Source: an uncultured Lachnospiraceae bacterium
GTDB lineage: Bacteria; Bacillota_A; Clostridia; Lachnospirales; Lachnospiraceae
Reading direction: 5' to 3'
NCBI GenBank assembly: GCA_902780985.1
Contig: CACZHN010000094.1
Coordinates: 1 to 8,980, forward strand
Length of the DNA: 8,980 bases
Shown in pieces: positions 7,285 through 8,980 of this stretch. A program made the position numbers and the translations under genes. How positions within the stretch are numbered: position 1 is the stretch's first letter; each line of letters begins with the position of its first letter. The notes below the pieces were generated by a model. That model did not search any database and was not told where the DNA came from. It saw only the letters and a list, made by a program, of their open reading frames with translations.

Positions 7285-7345
7285 GTTTTACGTCTCCTTT
7301 TAACCTTGTAATTTCTCTACGGTTAACATAACATTATTATCGTAA

Positions 7346-7963
7346 CTAAATTTTCTTTGCTACATCCAAAAGCAGCTCAGCCGTTCCGTCCGGACCGAGA
7401 AGTGAGCTGTCAATAAGGATATCATAGCTCTCATTTTTACCCCACTTATATGATGTATAGTAGTTGAAATAAGATGCTCTCGCCTTATCTTCCTTGGCGA
7501 TCTGATCTCTTGCCTGCTTCTCGTTGAGATTAAATCTCTTCATAACCGTATCAATACGTACTTCCAGCGGTGCATAGATAAATGCACTCAGTACGTTGTC
7601 ATACTCTCTCAGAACATAATTGGAGCATCTTCCGATAATAACGCAGGACTCTCTCTCAGCTATGCTCTTAATGGTCTCATAAGTAGCCATAAATGCCTTC
7701 TGGTTAAGGTTCATTCCGTAATTGGAATTGTTGTCAAATGACATGTAGGAATACGGATCCATAACAACCGAATAAAGAAAACTCTGTGTAGGCTTCTCAT
7801 CCATGTTGTCCAGGAAATCTTCCCACATTCCAGACTGCTTTGCAGCCTCTTTGATAAGCTGCTTGTCGTAACATTTCACCCCCATAAGCTCGGCAAGCTT
7901 CTCGCCGATCATACGACCGTTACTGCCAAACTGACGACCGATTGTAATAATAGTATTTGCCAT
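7346..7963 (-). CDS. Cytidylate kinase-like family protein, 205 aa
   Basis: This is a P-loop protein of the cytidylate-kinase-like group that is common, often in several copies, in Lachnospiraceae. The N-terminal block ITIGRQFGSNGRMIGEKLAE (6-25) is the nucleotide-binding loop. It keeps the glycine pattern but has Arg where classical kinases have the Walker A Lys. IIGRCSNYVL (109-118) is the family's NMP-side motif. The C-terminal part (about 150-190), with AKEDKARASYFNYYTSYKWG and SYDILIDSS, is the lid and closing strand. True Cmk phosphorylates CMP and dCMP; this group is separate from Cmk and its substrate is not established. The start is supported by AAAGGGGG (7970-7977), 6 bases before the ATG. 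It begins 40 bases after the patatin stop, so the two genes are probably co-transcribed. Confidence 0.9.
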   Translation of the reverse strand: MANTIITIGRQFGSNGRMIGEKLAELMGVKCYDKQLIKEAAKQSGMWEDFLDNMDEKPTQSFLYSVVMDPYSYMSFDNNSNYGMNLNQKAFMATYETIKSIAERESCVIIGRCSNYVLREYDNVLSAFIYAPLEVRIDTVMKRFNLNEKQARDQIAKEDKARASYFNYYTSYKWGKNESYDILIDSSLLGPDGTAELLLDVAKKI

Positions 7964-8003
7964 AATGAACCCCCTTTCAAAGTAAAACCGTGCAACTACT
8001 GTT

Positions 8004-8980
8004 TTATAAATCGTCTATACCGTACTTTGATGCAATTGATTTGAACTTATCAAGATTTCCGGAAACCCTGTCTTCCAGCTTGTTCTGGATTTCCTGATGA
8101 GTATTCTCGTTAACGATATTCTGATACTCGATTTCCAGCATATGTCTCTCAATCGCCATATAAGTTTCATCTTTCTCGAACTTGGTCTTTACGTAGATCC
8201 TTCCGTCTCTCTCTCCAAGTTCCTTCTTGAAACGTTTATCTTTATTCTCGAAATTCAGTGTACCCGTGAACAGATCTCCCAGATCATGACTCGGTACAAT
8301 GCTTATTATTTCCGCCCCCGGGAATTTACTCTTATCAAACTTAGAAACCGGCGTAAGCTCTATAACTATGAATCGCCTGATTCCAAGATCGTAAAGCGGC
8401 TTGATCGGAATATTGTCGTTTATTCCACCGTCCAGATATCTGTTGCCTCTTATAGTGACCGGGCTGTAAATGTAAGGCAGCGCCGTAGAAGCCAGCAGAT
8501 AATTATTTATATCTTCATCAAGAGCGTTGTTCAGCAGGAAATACTCTGCCGTACATCCGTATGTAGGATCGATTCCGCTGTAGTTCGCAGCACACTTTGA
8601 TGTTCCTACGTACATAACTCTCTTTTCGTTTCTGATCTGATTGAAGTCCATGTACTTTTCGATAAGGGCATTCATCTCTGCTCTTGAGAAATGCGTATTT
8701 CCCGCAGCAATCTGCTTCTCATCGAAATCAAACAATGTTCCCATGTCGATCTCATCCCAGACCTTTTCCATCTTGTCGATGCCCATCGCATAAAGGACTG
8801 CGTTTACGGCACCTATGGAAACACCTGAGATTGCAACGATATTATCAAGGACACCCGCTTCGGATAATACCTTCAGCATACCTACCTGATATATACCTTT
8901 ACCACCGCCGCCTGCAAGAACAAGACCTGTTCCCGAAAGATCGATGTCAGGGATTTTTATAACAGGTTCATGAGGATCAA
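8004..8980 (-). CDS. Patatin-like phospholipase, 5' end outside window
   Basis: The reading frame stays open to the right edge. The first ATG inside the window (8879) is internal, because 33 further in-frame codons upstream encode essential sequence: LVLAGGGGKGIYQVG, the glycine-rich oxyanion loop of patatins. The nucleophile elbow is GVSIG, with Ser at codon 8819-8817, and the catalytic Asp is in YLDGGINDN (Asp codon 8432-8430). The Ser-Asp dyad and oxyanion loop are therefore intact. Patatin-like enzymes are lipid acyl hydrolases that release fatty acids from phospholipids. Bacterial ones of this size are usually cytoplasmic or membrane-associated. The visible part is 324 residues; its C-terminal 100 residues are charged (FENKDKRFKKELGE, KTKFEKDETY) with no membrane segment. 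It is the first visible gene of the right-hand unit. Substrate preference cannot be read from the sequence. Confidence 0.93.
   Translation of the reverse strand, partial: DPHEPVIKIPDIDLSGTGLVLAGGGGKGIYQVGMLKVLSEAGVLDNIVAISGVSIGAVNAVLYAMGIDKMEKVWDEIDMGTLFDFDEKQIAAGNTHFSRAEMNALIEKYMDFNQIRNEKRVMYVGTSKCAANYSGIDPTYGCTAEYFLLNNALDEDINNYLLASTALPYIYSPVTIRGNRYLDGGINDNIPIKPLYDLGIRRFIVIELTPVSKFDKSKFPGAEIISIVPSHDLGDLFTGTLNFENKDKRFKKELGERDGRIYVKTKFEKDETYMAIERHMLEIEYQNIVNENTHQEIQNKLEDRVSGNLDKFKSIASKYGIDDL

Noticed and set aside
7300..7326. Short inverted repeat TTAACC/GGTTAA between the kinase-like and DJ-1 genes
   Set aside because: The arms are only 6 bp, AT-rich, with a 15-base loop and no T-run, so this is likely chance in an AT-rich spacer.
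8097..8600. Plus-strand frame (167 codons) inside the patatin gene
   Set aside because: It is antisense to the region carrying the patatin catalytic Asp motif, and it has no domain or ribosome binding site.
8877..8879. ATG at 8879 as the start of the patatin gene
   Set aside because: The in-frame sequence upstream encodes the conserved glycine-rich oxyanion loop, so the true start is beyond the right edge.

Overview
The window reads like a Bacillota genome, most likely Lachnospiraceae or a close relative (inference). The base composition is AT-leaning. ATA and AGA codons are frequent, Shine-Dalgarno sites are strong (AGGAGG, AAAGGGGG), genes are tightly packed, and the gene families are typical of gut or rumen anaerobes. 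Every supported gene lies on the minus strand, so transcription runs from high to low coordinates. Long plus-strand frames are antisense shadows.

The right part (about 8980 down to 4449) is one probable transcription unit that ends at a clear intrinsic terminator. In transcription order it holds a patatin-like phospholipase (5' end outside the window), a cytidylate kinase-like P-loop protein, a DJ-1/PfpI-family protein, a stem-loop, a 27-codon small ORF with a perfect ribosome binding site, a stand-alone 2-hydroxyacyl-CoA dehydratase (HgdB)-like protein, and a YhhN/TMEM86-type lysoplasmalogenase. Gaps are 35 to 85 bases.

The left part (about 4430 down to 1) is a second operon. It has its own control region, with a 16-base palindrome overlapping direct repeats of 11-base period and a candidate -10 box. 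It encodes a MacB-type ABC ATPase, an 8-TM FtsX/MacB-like permease (start overlaps the ATPase stop), and a secreted beta-lactamase-fold serine hydrolase that runs off the left edge. The hydrolase appears to lack the N-terminal part of its fold.

The most interesting reading is metabolic. A dehydratase-like protein resembling the C-terminal part of the giant activase/dehydratase proteins, a family that includes the reported anaerobic plasmalogen synthase PlsA, sits 35 to 41 bases upstream of a lysoplasmalogenase and in the same unit as a patatin phospholipase. This could be an ether-lipid (plasmalogen) remodelling cluster. The homologies are read directly from the sequence, but the shared pathway is inference. 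A second point is the 27-codon ORF, which is in frame with the dehydratase gene and separated from it by one TAA codon and one further codon.
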